From Herbaspirillum sp. alder98 (GTDB taxonomy: Bacteria; Pseudomonadota; Gammaproteobacteria; Burkholderiales; Burkholderiaceae_D): 64,000 nucleotides of DNA. Below the pieces are notes generated by a model. The model saw only the letters and a program-made list of their open reading frames with translations, made no database searches and was not told the DNA's origin. The stretch lies in contig NZ_JAIUCY010000003.1 in assembly GCF_020179755.1 (NCBI RefSeq), positions 527,775 through 591,774 on the forward strand, written 5' to 3'. The position numbers were made by a program, and so were the translations under genes. Shown here piece by piece: positions 34,901 through 42,042 of the stretch; position 1 is the stretch's first letter, and each line of letters opens with the position of its first letter.

Positions 34901-37357
34901 GTCGCCTTCGAGCACCAATGCGTCGCCCGCATAGATCTTCAGGTCGCCGGCCTTGCGCCCTTCGGTGTAGCCAGCTTCCTTCTGGTTCGCGCCAATCAGC
35001 GGCGAGCGCCAGGTTTCTGTCACGCCCCAGCGCGCATGCACGTTGCTGAATTCCCCAGCGATGCCGGTGTAGGTCATGTAGGGCGTGGCCTGGTCCATGG
35101 TGTAGATGCGACCATCGGCGCCCATGAGCTTGGTCGCGGTGTTGGTGCCGTCGCTATACCGCACCGAGCCACCGGAGACATCAAGTACCGATCCGGCACG
35201 GGTGATCACCGCGCCGCCCGCACGCAGGTTGATGCTGCCGGCGGTGGCAGACAGTTCGCTCAGGTCGGTCTTGCCCACGCCAACCCAGCCGGACACGTCG
35301 GCCAGTGGCGTGCCGACCCAGGCGCCGGGAATGGTGGTCTTGCCATCGGCGCCGGTCACCCATTGCACACCGGCCATCGGGCCACCGACGAACGTGCCGC
35401 TGGCGCGACGGTCGACAATGACCTTCTTGCCCCGCAACCAGGAGTCGAGCAGCAGCGGCGAATCGCGCAGCTCGTTGATGCGCAGGTCAGCCTCGATGAA
35501 GTTGCGGGCCATGTCGACCTGCATATCCTGCAGGCCGGCCACGCTCAGGAAAGCTTCGCTGTCGAGATAGATGCGGCTGGCATCGCCCAGGCTCCCGGGC
35601 TTGTACCAGGGGAACTGCTTGAACACGGGATTGACCGACGACTCGACATTGATGGTCCCGGCCGGCACCAGCACGCCGGCCTTGCCCTGCACCTCGATCA
35701 ACTGCCCGTAGAGACTCACCTGGCCGGGCTGATAGCGCGTGGCCAGTGCCGAGGCCTCGATCTCGCTGCGGTCACCGGCGTCGGGCAGCACCTGCACCAG
35801 ACTGCCCGTGCCCAGCGTCAGCGTGCCGGCGGTCCAGCTGACCAGGTCGTCGACCCCATCGGCGTACATGTGGGTGCCCTGCCCCCAGGCGCGCACCAGG
35901 ATCGACCCGTTGCGGTTGTTCAGCGCGGTGGTCGCGCCCAGTACCCCGGACTGCCGGATGTTCTGCGCCTGCAGCGTGACGTTGCCGCGGTCGGACTGCA
36001 CGGTGCCGGTGTTGACGACTTCATAGCCCACCGCCTTGGCGCGTGCCGCCATTTCAGGCATGACCACGTCACGCAGGCTTGTCACAAACTGGATGTCGGC
36101 ATACACCGGTGACAGGCCGAGCGCGCCGATCACCTGCCCACCAGTGAAGGCCCATCCCGGCACGGCCGAGACGGCCACATCGAGCCCGCGGACCGCGTTG
36201 GCGTCCTGGTTTGCGGGTGACTTCAGGTAGACGTTTTCACCGGCGGCGAGGATGACCTGGCCATCGGGCGCCGAGATATGCCCCGCATTGCGTACCTTGG
36301 GAGCGAACAGCATGACCTTGCCACCGCTCTCGGCCATCAACCGTGCGCCACCTTCGACCGTCACCTCACCGGGCGCCGCGCCGGGGTCAAAACGGTCCAC
36401 GCCACCCATGCGGTCAGGCGCACCGCCGACGCCGGCCTGGAAACCGGAAGCGCCGTAGATATTGGGCTTTTCCGAGGTAAACAAGCCGAACTGCGGAATC
36501 GGGAAGTCGTTGCCCTGGTTGCTGATCTTTTGTGCGTTGTTGATGCCGAGGTTGAACTGCTTGTCTGACAGCGCCAGGCTGGAAGCGACCAGCGAGCGTG
36601 TATTCACCTGGCTGCTGCCGTTGAAGATGATGCCGTTCTTGTTGATCAGGTAGACCGATCCGTCGGCCTTGATCTGCCCGGCGATCTGGCTGGGCCGGCC
36701 GCTCGGATCGTTGATGCGGTTCAGCGCAATCCAGCCATTGCTGCCGTCAGCCTGGGCGCCGCCTCTCTGGTTGAATTGCACCGTCGTGTTCTTGCCGACG
36801 TTGAAGCTCTCCCAGTTCAGGATGGCCTTTTCGGCAGTCTGCTCGATGGCCACCTGGGTCCGGCCATCGACCGTGCCTTGTGTCGGCTTCTGCGCGCCGA
36901 TCCACCCTGCGGTAAGGCTGTTGGTATCGACCTTCATACCGCCTTCGGCCAGGCCGTCGGGCACGCCGGAGCCACCGGCCAGCGCCGCCTGGCGTGCCGC
37001 TGCCTGCGCGGCGGCCTGTGCGGCAATGGTGCGCGCTGCAAAGTTGAGGTTATTGATGGAGCGCTGGGCCTGCTCACTGGCGCGTTGCTGCGCATCGGTG
37101 TTGCCCAGTGTCGATACCAGAGTCCCGTTGGGCAATCTGCCGGTCGCCGCCGCCGTTGCCTGTACCGCCCCCTTGGCCGAGAACCATGCGGGACTGAAGG
37201 CCCGCTGTGCGTAGGCGACGCCAGAGACTCCTTCGGCAGCAATCAGGAAGGTGATCGCCCGCGCAATGGGCGCCATGCGAAAACGCCCCTGCTGCACTGC
37301 CCGGTTTTCTTGCGCGCTCTTGTGCAGCCTGGCTGCTGCGTGTCCGCGTATGCCCAT
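25949..37357 (-). CDS. Giant filamentous-haemagglutinin family exoprotein (TpsA-like)
   Basis: A 3802-residue secreted adhesin-like protein. An extended signal peptide with hydrophobic ARAITFLIAAEGVSGVAYAQ spans about residues 30-52, and an Ala-rich helix covers 100-130. The two-partner secretion (haemagglutination activity) domain is at about 150-330 (ILNWESFNVGKNTTVQFNQ, IAGQIKADGSVYLINKNGII). A very long beta-helix-type body rich in Gly, Asn, Asp and Ala follows. A DUF3739-type C-terminal region lies at about 3340-3500 (GAAITVMAGLNGAVGYDAF). A single EF-hand-like loop DNNDGVIDAKDA lies near residue 2090. No tpsB transporter gene is in the window. A FecI-type promoter motif lies about 130 bases upstream. 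Export through a TpsB partner is inferred. Confidence 0.92.
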   Translation of the reverse strand: MGIRGHAAARLHKSAQENRAVQQGRFRMAPIARAITFLIAAEGVSGVAYAQRAFSPAWFSAKGAVQATAAATGRLPNGTLVSTLGNTDAQQRASEQAQRSINNLNFAARTIAAQAAAQAAARQAALAGGSGVPDGLAEGGMKVDTNSLTAGWIGAQKPTQGTVDGRTQVAIEQTAEKAILNWESFNVGKNTTVQFNQRGGAQADGSNGWIALNRINDPSGRPSQIAGQIKADGSVYLINKNGIIFNGSSQVNTRSLVASSLALSDKQFNLGINNAQKISNQGNDFPIPQFGLFTSEKPNIYGASGFQAGVGGAPDRMGGVDRFDPGAAPGEVTVEGGARLMAESGGKVMLFAPKVRNAGHISAPDGQVILAAGENVYLKSPANQDANAVRGLDVAVSAVPGWAFTGGQVIGALGLSPVYADIQFVTSLRDVVMPEMAARAKAVGYEVVNTGTVQSDRGNVTLQAQNIRQSGVLGATTALNNRNGSILVRAWGQGTHMYADGVDDLVSWTAGTLTLGTGSLVQVLPDAGDRSEIEASALATRYQPGQVSLYGQLIEVQGKAGVLVPAGTINVESSVNPVFKQFPWYKPGSLGDASRIYLDSEAFLSVAGLQDMQVDMARNFIEADLRINELRDSPLLLDSWLRGKKVIVDRRASGTFVGGPMAGVQWVTGADGKTTIPGAWVGTPLADVSGWVGVGKTDLSELSATAGSINLRAGGAVITRAGSVLDVSGGSVRYSDGTNTATKLMGADGRIYTMDQATPYMTYTGIAGEFSNVHARWGVTETWRSPLIGANQKEAGYTEGRKAGDLKIYAGDALVLEGDMLGGTVAGNRPQQKSVSNNGGRVELGENTPDGRPWSPGTIIVSHDPKRLGADFTATTKLAEEFYMPVLPGQSVSRKLTYLSDDMLSNSGMGTIVLNNIRGDFELAAGANLQLAPGASLFVAGTEGSTNDIRINGQIRIAGGAISLSSSNGALKVSRDGGLDVSGQWINAWRDGVTSGGWAINGGAITVNVAKISAHPDAVFDVSGGGRVDIGKDARPSLRVGDAGSVTLVGVTPELDLAALNLRAWSAGAAGSLALDVFSSVQIGGSAAPDPVTGKPVVTLLPPTLYGERGFGRVSVSVRGNGDIVVPAGIEVSQQASSLVLDELDWRSLASGVSLASTAPLGMLSPEQRATRKPAQLSLGTANGMISVGAGAVVHTDTGGTLLINAGGNLGAVDIAGRLDAAAGRIALSGGKVTLQAGGELLSRGVPLIYTDERGRQAGKVLDGGTVDIQAGEVLLAKGGLIDVSGATGEIDGVPDSVLFGRRASPTLPKITLDSNGGLIQIKGKGLVESTMVGHAGGPGGVGGRIALNMFAPSAQGGTVLDQIKQMLSDPDCYGLPGDGVCGDWSQGLDYDWAPGLRDFGYVVNGPMIISSSLIAALIDTKELVISDRLAAPGPPAPLDPAQFGLSQEAMDLFRDALFGGNDLLRDGMQKPGQAYTLTVRPASFAKGGFADLSLLNSSLGPIRLDSARIAMERSISLQGKIVGHADSSSSLSAPHINLIAMQGTAPASLAAEVSDARGELTLAGQLIDISSGSEPGVSPEGSVRITGFGRTVLEAGEIRMGGALPEQLAEGRLQINLDVDGQLVLKAGQIYPATAMIGVIRATDSISVERLGDAIGGNPLSAGGTLRLAAPVIAQNGVLRAPFGQIELDASERLSLGAGSLTSVSGVGVIVPYGTLVNNEHWHDPTKPADINNPSSGSLSAPPAKRISLKSPDVGLAKEAIVNIEGGGDLYSWEFVAGPGGSHDVLNLPGMFAILPGQAGAAPASAGEAGRRVWLAGGPGLAAGWYNLLPARYALLPGAFAVQATGQAWGGPLVRAAVGPDGILFMQGKGGSVFTGTQDAQASTWRVMSGGTLRRYSEYNEAFANDFFSSDAFKLTQYRLSGTNVVTPRLPRDGGSVVFEAGQRLTLDGTLRSAPDLGGRGGLVDIAGKKIAIVGAGQDAASLQADGYLIIDATSLSNFGAGSLLIGGKRSGNALGLELDVSATDIVVRNADGSELVGPEIILAASDRVAIETGSRVSARGAGGRSAGNLVMKPKVAAIYTDPDGTLDDNNDGVIDAKDAVDDVLTTPSRDWGALVRVSTSDTVRVIRQNVDTLQGGLVNIGAGAIVNGDKALLIDATRTTELASSAQVIGADLSVASGRIGFGGGTAGMVLDAGALSQLANTSHLTLRSYSDFDFYRSLDLGAAGLASLTFDGGAFVGRGAGDVIIRGERIALANSGANAQASGAVGGGGFTLDAATLVLGVGQKRFDGFSAVTLAGREQIVGEGAGEVLSGAALTLQTPLLTGRGGAVQSVVSQGALRVVAPAGAAAAVGDLQDSLGTRLNLGGADIFVGSRIVALGGSVDMAATGGNLVVADGAGIDVSGFAKRFFDVAEYADAGRINLSAVGGDVRLDAGSSLNLAAHPGGGNAGMLALASSGGTVVLDGTIAAQAGGDGAMRGKAGSFSLDIGMLSDFAGFSQRLNDAGFNRSRQFRIRQGDVVLAGLTTVEDFGLTADRGSIDIAGTVDARSPYGGLIRITGGNGVAMRAGAQLLAGATSELGTGRVTLEAVGGQLNLSGGRIDVTGNEGGRVRLRSRQNATHDDIEVTALNAVVSGARSAVLEGVSSYDVRDYDGATVDSVKADAVAHAGRFSNAAGAIANRLGTTLAVMPGIEIRSEGDLSLNSDWNLFTDFAGAREGTLSLRAGGNLAINSHLSDGFDVAGRSGVLQQGASWNLRLVAGGDLNSAYTLAMKPLATLAAGKGSIVIGTANTAPPDGNLPAPDNGVGKLVRTGAGDIEVRAGRDLTLAHKESVIYTAGRRDATVWTDFTTAKPNASYGVEGGNLDIAVQGSIAAQPSGQHFSEWLNRQGTLNAQRYFGEYQNGESGIRPDGTYGYLTHPAEQSSWWIDYGRFQQGVGALGGGNVSVSAGGDLRNLLVALPTNMRVRGGRSASEAMQVETRNGGALQVEAGGAILGGQYYVARGAGEIRAGETGVGYSVNVDRDDSAGHFVRSSYTVAPLLALGDATLSLRTAGNLVLQSVIDPLLVGNGEGLRSDGQLLNYGAYMSGYTDRSALKLVSTGGDITFVNRTQFIFRDLKLNFFDNDTLVGFGGNRYPARLSAVALNGGLSIDGPLYVLPGTTNDVSLVANGDIRFAATLSMAYATPAMMPSPTMPAGAGSPFSQINMEAMLENRINWSGASEIKDPYLRSVSNPDVLPLVNDHEPSRIYAARGSIYGLDVKANEQTWVRAGTDIRGVRMAGRNVHAYDTTLLEAGNDILATEQVTRLDRDNVTAAGLTGNIEMQGAGTLVLAAGRDVYADNLQVMTLGNQRYDQNNRPMADTQVKGLPTNGAAITVMAGLNGAVGYDAFASAYLDPARVAVMPEYLKTRGADGTLLPLYLVDQIETRAGAQEKTVRRGLVSYMQGMTGETLTPLDAWARFQALPALARQQFLRQVYLLELREAGRDQNEPGTGGLPRNGGYNRGYAAIATLFPGNGWKGDVAANSLMLRTMVGGDINVLTPGGGLQVAALGATVPVGYGLVTLASGHINVFARNDVTVNQSRILSFVPAATRQGSDQIIWSTVGNIDAGRGAKTVRVPSAPEVVTDLDGVTVIREKSDMSGSGIGTVGDGDVDLVAPGGTVNAGDAGLRVAGNLSIAALQVLNADNIQVKGESKGLPVIAAVNIGALSDASAAAAQATVAAQDVVQRERAAARQAMPSVFTVRVLGFGNESMERSDAAPASSGGSPAASRYDASNPVQFVGLGGRFNPAELGRLTADERRRLEQHR

Positions 37358-37485
37358 GTGAAGTCCCAGCCCAATAGTTGAGTCAATGCCAATTCAGATC
37401 GGCTATCCGCCTCGCGCCGGACAGCCACGCTCATGGATTTTCCTTTCGCCGGCGTGTTGCCACAGCGATGAAGAAAACTCGATGA

Positions 37486-37526
37486 GATAAGACGAACCGG
37501 GACTCTTGAATCCCTCAACTATTTTT
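37486..37526 (-). promoter_or_regulatory. ECF (FecI-type) promoter-like motif before the exoprotein gene
   Basis: Minus strand: an AT-rich lead, TGAGGGATT (37517-37509), 14 bases, CGTCTTATC (37494-37486). The same two boxes and the same 18-base AAAAATAGTTGAGGGATT lead occur before the FecR gene. The GAGGGAT ... CGTC layout fits FecI-family sigma promoters. Confidence 0.7.
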
Positions 37527-37594
37527 TTGGGGTCGATGCCGACGCTTGCAGCGCGCGCTCATCAACTCCGGCACGGGTACGCGCCGCCATCGCT

Positions 37595-38599
37595 TCAACT
37601 CAGGATCAGCACGCCTCCCGGCAACGCCCTGGCTTCCAGCTGGTAGGCATGTTCAAGCTGCCACAACGCAGTATCGAGCTGCGCGATCTGGAAACGGCCG
37701 CTCACCGGCCGGTCGCGCACGGCGTCCCTGGCCAGCACCACACGGCCGGCGCGGTAGCGGTTGATCTCGTCGATGACATCGGCAAGCCTGGCATTTCTGA
37801 ACACCAGCTCGCCCTTTCGCCAGGCTGCGACATCGAGCGCGTCGACGGTGGCCACGCCGCTGAGCGAATCGGCATCGTAGACAGCCTGCTGCCGGGCTTG
37901 CAACTGGCGCTCGCCGGCACGATGTACCACCCGTACGCTACCTTCGAGACATGTCACGCAGACCCGGCCATTGACATACTTCACGTCAAAGCGGCCGCGC
38001 TCGGCCACGCTGCGCCCGGCACCGGCGACCACGCTGAACAGCGGCCCCGACCCGGCCAGGTCGATTGCCGTCTGGCCAGCGATCAATTCGAGGCCGACGA
38101 CTTCGCCGTCAGCCCTTTGCTCTCGCACGCTGGTGCGCGTATTGAGCGTGACCTGGGCGCGACCGGCCTGCGCGATCTGTTGCTGTTGCCCTGGGGCGGT
38201 ACGGTAATCGGCCTGTATTTCTGCCGCTGACGGCCACAGCCCCAGCGGTGGATACACCACCGCAACAGCTGCCACGGCAGCGGCTGTCGCCGCCACGCCC
38301 AGGAAAGCCCGTCGCGACAATGGCGCGCCGTGCAGCGTGCGCGAGTGGGCCGCCGCTATCCGCGGATCGGTGCGCAGCAACTCGCCCGCCGCCGGCTTCA
38401 TGACACGCCACAGTCGCCTGGCTTCACTGAATGCAGCCTTGTGCTCGGGGCTGGTGAGCAGCCAGCGCTGGAAGCCCTGGGCGTCCCACGGCTTGACTTC
38501 GCCGGTGTCGAGCAGGCGCACCCATGCGCGGGCTTCTTCCTGAAGCGCTTCATCCGAGATGGGGCGTGGATCGGCCGGCGTTCTCATGGCGTCAGACAA
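37595..38599 (-). CDS. FecR-type anti-sigma factor (VreR-like)
   Basis: A 334-residue protein with the classical FecR layout. A cytoplasmic DUF4880 helix bundle covers 15-65 (EEARAWVRLLDTGEVKPWDA, FQRWLLTSPEHKAAF). A membrane segment follows at 98-120, then a FecR beta domain (130-235) and a C-terminal STN-like domain (250-334). A twin-arginine motif SRRAFLG (95-101) precedes the membrane helix, as reported for some FecR proteins that insert through Tat. It should bind the FecI-type sigma encoded just upstream and the STN protein in the periplasm. The gene has its own FecI-type promoter motif. Confidence 0.9.
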   Translation of the reverse strand: MSDAMRTPADPRPISDEALQEEARAWVRLLDTGEVKPWDAQGFQRWLLTSPEHKAAFSEARRLWRVMKPAAGELLRTDPRIAAAHSRTLHGAPLSRRAFLGVAATAAAVAAVAVVYPPLGLWPSAAEIQADYRTAPGQQQQIAQAGRAQVTLNTRTSVREQRADGEVVGLELIAGQTAIDLAGSGPLFSVVAGAGRSVAERGRFDVKYVNGRVCVTCLEGSVRVVHRAGERQLQARQQAVYDADSLSGVATVDALDVAAWRKGELVFRNARLADVIDEINRYRAGRVVLARDAVRDRPVSGRFQIAQLDTALWQLEHAYQLEARALPGGVLILS

Positions 38600-38668
38600 T
38601 CGGCCATGGTGCCGCCAGACAGGTACCAGCCACTGCCCGCAAGTAATGTTGAAATCGATTCTTCACAA

Positions 38669-38708
38669 GATAAGACGAATGGCAGCACCAAATCCCTCAA
38701 CTATTTTT
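38669..38708 (-). promoter_or_regulatory. ECF (FecI-type) promoter-like motif before the FecR gene
   Basis: Minus strand TGAGGGATT (38699-38691), 13 bases, CGTCTTATC (38677-38669), with an AT-rich lead shared over 18 bases with the motif at 37509-37526. It overlaps the stop codon of the sigma gene, so the FecR gene can be transcribed apart from its sigma factor. Confidence 0.7.
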
Positions 38709-39210
38709 GTCTTTTCAAACTGCGCGCGCAGAAATCGTGCCCGCGCTTGAGCTCATTCTCGACCGTGCGCACCGATACCCCCAGGCGCTCGGCCACTTCG
38801 GCCTGCGGCAAACCCTCCCAGCGTACCAGCAACATGATCTGCCGGCGACGCTGCGGCAGTCGCTCCATGGCGCGGCGCAGGGCATCCAGTTCAGAGCGGT
38901 CTTCTGCGACCTGGGCCGGGCCCGGTGCCGGGTCGGCCAGCTCGACCAACAGGTCGACCTCGTCCGACGACAGGGTGCGACCTTGCCTGCGTTGCATGTC
39001 CACCGCAATATTGACCGCCATGCGCAGCAGATAAGCGGTCGGACTGAGGATCGCTTCGCGCTCTTCCTGGCGCTGCAGCCGCAGATAGGTGTCATGCAAC
39101 GCATCGCCTGCCAGGTCGTCGTTGCCGAGCACGCGCACCAGGCTGCGCTTGAGATGGGCGTAGCGCTTGGCCAGATGAGTAAGCAATGCAGGTTGGACGT
39201 CGTCCGGCAT
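38701..39210 (-). CDS. ECF sigma factor, FecI type (VreI-like)
   Basis: A 169-residue sigma factor. Region 2 is LLTHLAKRYAHLKRSLVRVL and ALHDTYLRLQ, YLLRMAVNIAVDMQRR. Region 4 is MERLPQRRRQIMLLVRWEGL with the HTH PQAEVAERLGVSVRTVENEL. Its ATG directly abuts the stop codon of the STN-TonB gene, implying translational coupling. The FecR-type gene follows. It should read the two TGAGGGATT-N13/14-CGTC promoters in this block. Confidence 0.9.
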   Translation of the reverse strand: MPDDVQPALLTHLAKRYAHLKRSLVRVLGNDDLAGDALHDTYLRLQRQEEREAILSPTAYLLRMAVNIAVDMQRRQGRTLSSDEVDLLVELADPAPGPAQVAEDRSELDALRRAMERLPQRRRQIMLLVRWEGLPQAEVAERLGVSVRTVENELKRGHDFCARSLKRQK

Positions 39211-39936
39211 CTAGCTGGCTCCTGCGTGGCAACGCGCAAGGCCGGACTGGGCACCGGGCGCGATCAACATGGTCAGCGGCTGGCGCAACATGTCCGCAGG
39301 CGGCGGACCCACCTGTACTGTGCGCAGGGTTTTCATCACGGAGATGTCGCGCCGGGGGTCGCCAGTGGAGCCGAGCAGGCGCACCTTGTGTATCCGTCCG
39401 CTTGCATCCAGTTCGAAGCGCAACAGGGCGCGATAGGCGCCCGGGCCGACGCCGGGATCGCTGCACAGCGCTTCCCAGATGCGCCGTTGCAGCAAGCCCG
39501 GAAAATGCAGGTCGCCGACCAGCCCGTCGATGCCGGCATACGGGGCCGGGTCGCGCGTCGACGGGTCGACCCGGGCGAGGACGATGGCGCCGGCCGGGCC
39601 GCCTTCTTCCTGGCGCACGACCAGCCCGGTACCCTGGAGCAACAGGCCAAGCGCCATTTCCGGCGAGTAGCGGCCCTGCACGGCGGACGACGTTCGTTCA
39701 GTCACGAGTTCACTGGGGAAAAGAACCGGCCGACCGGAAATCGAGGCATACCGGTCGAGCGCAGCGGCAAGGGGTTGCACAGCAATATCGAAATCGAACT
39801 GCAAGGTGGCCTGTGTCACCGGCAACGGCGAACCGGGTCGCTCTGCACGTGCCGGCCCGGCTGCGGCCAGGAAGCCCAGGCAAGTCAGGCATCCTGCCAG
39901 CGCAAGCACACTGACCGATGCAGGATTGCCTGTCAT
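39211..39936 (-). CDS. STN-domain periplasmic signalling protein with TonB-like C-terminus (VreA-like)
   Basis: A 241-residue exported protein: signal peptide 1-31 (ending GPARA), STN (secretin/TonB N-terminal) domain at 45-111 (FDFDIAVQPLAAALDRYASI, SGRPVLFPSELVTERTSSAV), linker, and a TonB C-terminal-like domain at about 145-227 (YRALLRFELDASGRIHKVRL). There is no beta-barrel. This layout is that of VreA in the Pseudomonas aeruginosa PUMA3 cell-surface signalling system. It should pass a periplasmic signal to the FecR-type protein. It is the first gene of the block; the sigma gene is directly attached. Confidence 0.85.
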   Translation of the reverse strand: MTGNPASVSVLALAGCLTCLGFLAAAGPARAERPGSPLPVTQATLQFDFDIAVQPLAAALDRYASISGRPVLFPSELVTERTSSAVQGRYSPEMALGLLLQGTGLVVRQEEGGPAGAIVLARVDPSTRDPAPYAGIDGLVGDLHFPGLLQRRIWEALCSDPGVGPGAYRALLRFELDASGRIHKVRLLGSTGDPRRDISVMKTLRTVQVGPPPADMLRQPLTMLIAPGAQSGLARCHAGAS

Positions 39937-40070
39937 TCTCTATGTTGTGATCGTCAATTTGTGAGCACGGCATGCGGCGCAGACCGCCGGCACCTGACCA
40001 CGACAATAACCGCCGGGCGTTACATGTTCATGACAGGACGCGAACCACCGCGTTGCGAAACGCCAATGAA

Positions 40071-40100
40071 AAAGCGCGTGCCATCGCTGGCACGCGCTTT
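40071..40100 (-). terminator. Strong intrinsic terminator downstream of aspS
   Basis: AAAGCGCGTGCCA (40071-40083), loop TCGC, TGGCACGCGCTTT (40088-40100), a 13-bp stem with a T-run on the minus strand. A second hairpin CTGTGCCC/GGGCACAG lies at 40120-40140 between it and the aspS stop. Confidence 0.88.
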
Positions 40101-40146
40101 CTGTCAGTCTCGCAGGTCACTGTGCCCGGGACGGGCACAGTACCGG

Positions 40147-41952
40147 TCAGGCCTTCACGACCGGTTCCGGATTGCGCAGGCGGATGTGCAATTCGCGCAG
40201 TTGCTTCTCGTCGACCGCCGACGGCGCTTGTGTCAGCAGACACTGGGCGCGCTGGGTCTTGGGGAAGGCGATCACGTCGCGAATCGACTCGGCGCCGGCC
40301 ATCATGGTCACCAGACGATCCAGGCCGAAGGCGATGCCGCCGTGCGGCGGCGCGCCGTATTGCAGCGCGTCGAGCAGGAAGCCGAACTTCAGGCGTGCTT
40401 CTTCGTCGTCGATCTTCAGTGCGCGGAACACCTTGCTCTGGACCTCGGCACGGTGGATACGGACCGAACCGCCACCCAGTTCCCAGCCGTTCAGCACCAG
40501 GTCATAGGCCTTGGCGATGGCAGCGGCCGGATTGGTCGAGATGAAGTCTTCGTGGCCATCCTTGGGCGAGGTGAACGGGTGATGCAACGCGACCCAGCGC
40601 TGGTTGTCTTCGTCGTACTCGAACATCGGGAAGTCGACCACCCACAGCGGACGCCATTCTTCGGTGAACAGGCCGTTCTTCTTGCCGAAGTCGCTATGAC
40701 CAATCTTCACGCGCAGCGCGCCGATGGCGTCGTTGACGACCTTGGCCTTGTCGGCGCCGAAGAAGATCAGGTCGCCGTCTTGCGCACCGGTGCGCTCGAT
40801 GATCGAGGCCAGCGCGGCGTCATGCAGGTTCTTGACGATCGGCGACTGCAGGCCGTCGCGACCCTTGGCCTTTTCGTTGACCTTGATGTAGGCCAGGCCC
40901 TTGGCGCCGTAGATGGCGACGAACTGGGTGTAGGCGTCGATTTCCGAACGCGGCATTTCGGCGCCGCCCGGCACGCGCAGGCCGACCACGCGGCCGCCTT
41001 CGCTGTTGGCCGCGCCCGAGAAGACCTTGAAATCGACATCCTTCATGACGTCGGTCAGTTCGGTGAATTCCAGATTGACGCGCATGTCCGGCTTGTCCGA
41101 ACCATACATGCCCATGGCGGTGGCGAAGTCCATCACCGGGAAAGGATTCGGCAGATCGATGTCGAGCGTGTTCTTGAACACCAGGCGGATCATGCCTTCG
41201 AACAGATCGCGGATTTCCTGTTCGTTCATGAACGAGGTTTCGCAGTCGATCTGGGTGAATTCAGGCTGGCGATCGGCGCGCAGGTCTTCGTCGCGGAAGC
41301 ACTTGGTGATCTGGTAGTAGCGGTCGAAGTTGGCCACCATCAGCAACTGCTTGAACAGCTGCGGCGACTGCGGCAGCGCGAAGAATTCACCGGCGTTCAC
41401 ACGCGACGGCACCAGGTAGTCGCGCGCGCCTTCCGGGGTCGACTTGGTCAGCATCGGCGTTTCGATGTCGATGAAGCCCTGGCCATCCAGGAACTTGCGC
41501 ACTTCCATTGCCACGCGATAGCGCAGGCGCAGGTTGTTCTGCATCTGCGGACGACGCAGGTCGAGCACGCGATGGGTCAGGCGGGTGGTCTCGGACAGGC
41601 TGTCGTCGTCCAGCTGGAACGGTGGCGTCACCGACGGGTTCAACACTTCCAGCTCGTGGCACAGGACTTCGATCTTGCCCGAGTTGAGGTTGGCGTTGGT
41701 GGTGCCGTCGGGACGGTTGCGCACCACGCCGGTGATACGCAGGCAGAATTCGTTGCGAACCGCTTCGGCGTTCTTGAACACTTCGGCGCGGTCCGGATCG
41801 CAGACCACCTGCACCAGGCCTTCGCGGTCGCGCAGGTCGATGAAGATGACGCCGCCGTGGTCACGACGACGGTGTACCCAGCCGCACAGGCTGACGGTTT
41901 GGCCAAGCAGTGCCTCGGTGGTGAGGCCGCAATATTGAGTACGCAGGGACAT
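40147..41952 (-). CDS. aspS: Aspartate--tRNA ligase
   Basis: A 601-residue class II synthetase of the bacterial type. It has the N-terminal OB anticodon domain ([20 protein letters not shown]), motif 2 [20 protein letters not shown], the bacterial GAD insertion at about 300-420 and motif 3 [19 protein letters not shown]. It charges tRNA-Asp; the beta-proteobacterial enzymes are often non-discriminating towards tRNA-Asn. It lies downstream of the FmdB and DUF502 genes and is followed by a strong terminator. Confidence 0.97.
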   Translation of the reverse strand: MSLRTQYCGLTTEALLGQTVSLCGWVHRRRDHGGVIFIDLRDREGLVQVVCDPDRAEVFKNAEAVRNEFCLRITGVVRNRPDGTTNANLNSGKIEVLCHELEVLNPSVTPPFQLDDDSLSETTRLTHRVLDLRRPQMQNNLRLRYRVAMEVRKFLDGQGFIDIETPMLTKSTPEGARDYLVPSRVNAGEFFALPQSPQLFKQLLMVANFDRYYQITKCFRDEDLRADRQPEFTQIDCETSFMNEQEIRDLFEGMIRLVFKNTLDIDLPNPFPVMDFATAMGMYGSDKPDMRVNLEFTELTDVMKDVDFKVFSGAANSEGGRVVGLRVPGGAEMPRSEIDAYTQFVAIYGAKGLAYIKVNEKAKGRDGLQSPIVKNLHDAALASIIERTGAQDGDLIFFGADKAKVVNDAIGALRVKIGHSDFGKKNGLFTEEWRPLWVVDFPMFEYDEDNQRWVALHHPFTSPKDGHEDFISTNPAAAIAKAYDLVLNGWELGGGSVRIHRAEVQSKVFRALKIDDEEARLKFGFLLDALQYGAPPHGGIAFGLDRLVTMMAGAESIRDVIAFPKTQRAQCLLTQAPSAVDEKQLRELHIRLRNPEPVVKA

Positions 41953-42042
41953 GGTTCTAAATTCCGTTGTCAGTTCTTGTTGGATTCGATGGGATGGAGG
42001 CGAAGGCGGGGCTGGCCGGCACCGGTTGGGGCGGCCGCCCCT

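Noticed and set aside
25949..37357. A CdiA-type contact-dependent toxin with C-terminal effector and immunity gene.
   Set aside because: The C-terminus is a DUF3739-type region ending in Pro/Asn/Arg-rich sequence, no VENN motif is seen, and the next gene is a sigma factor, not an immunity gene.
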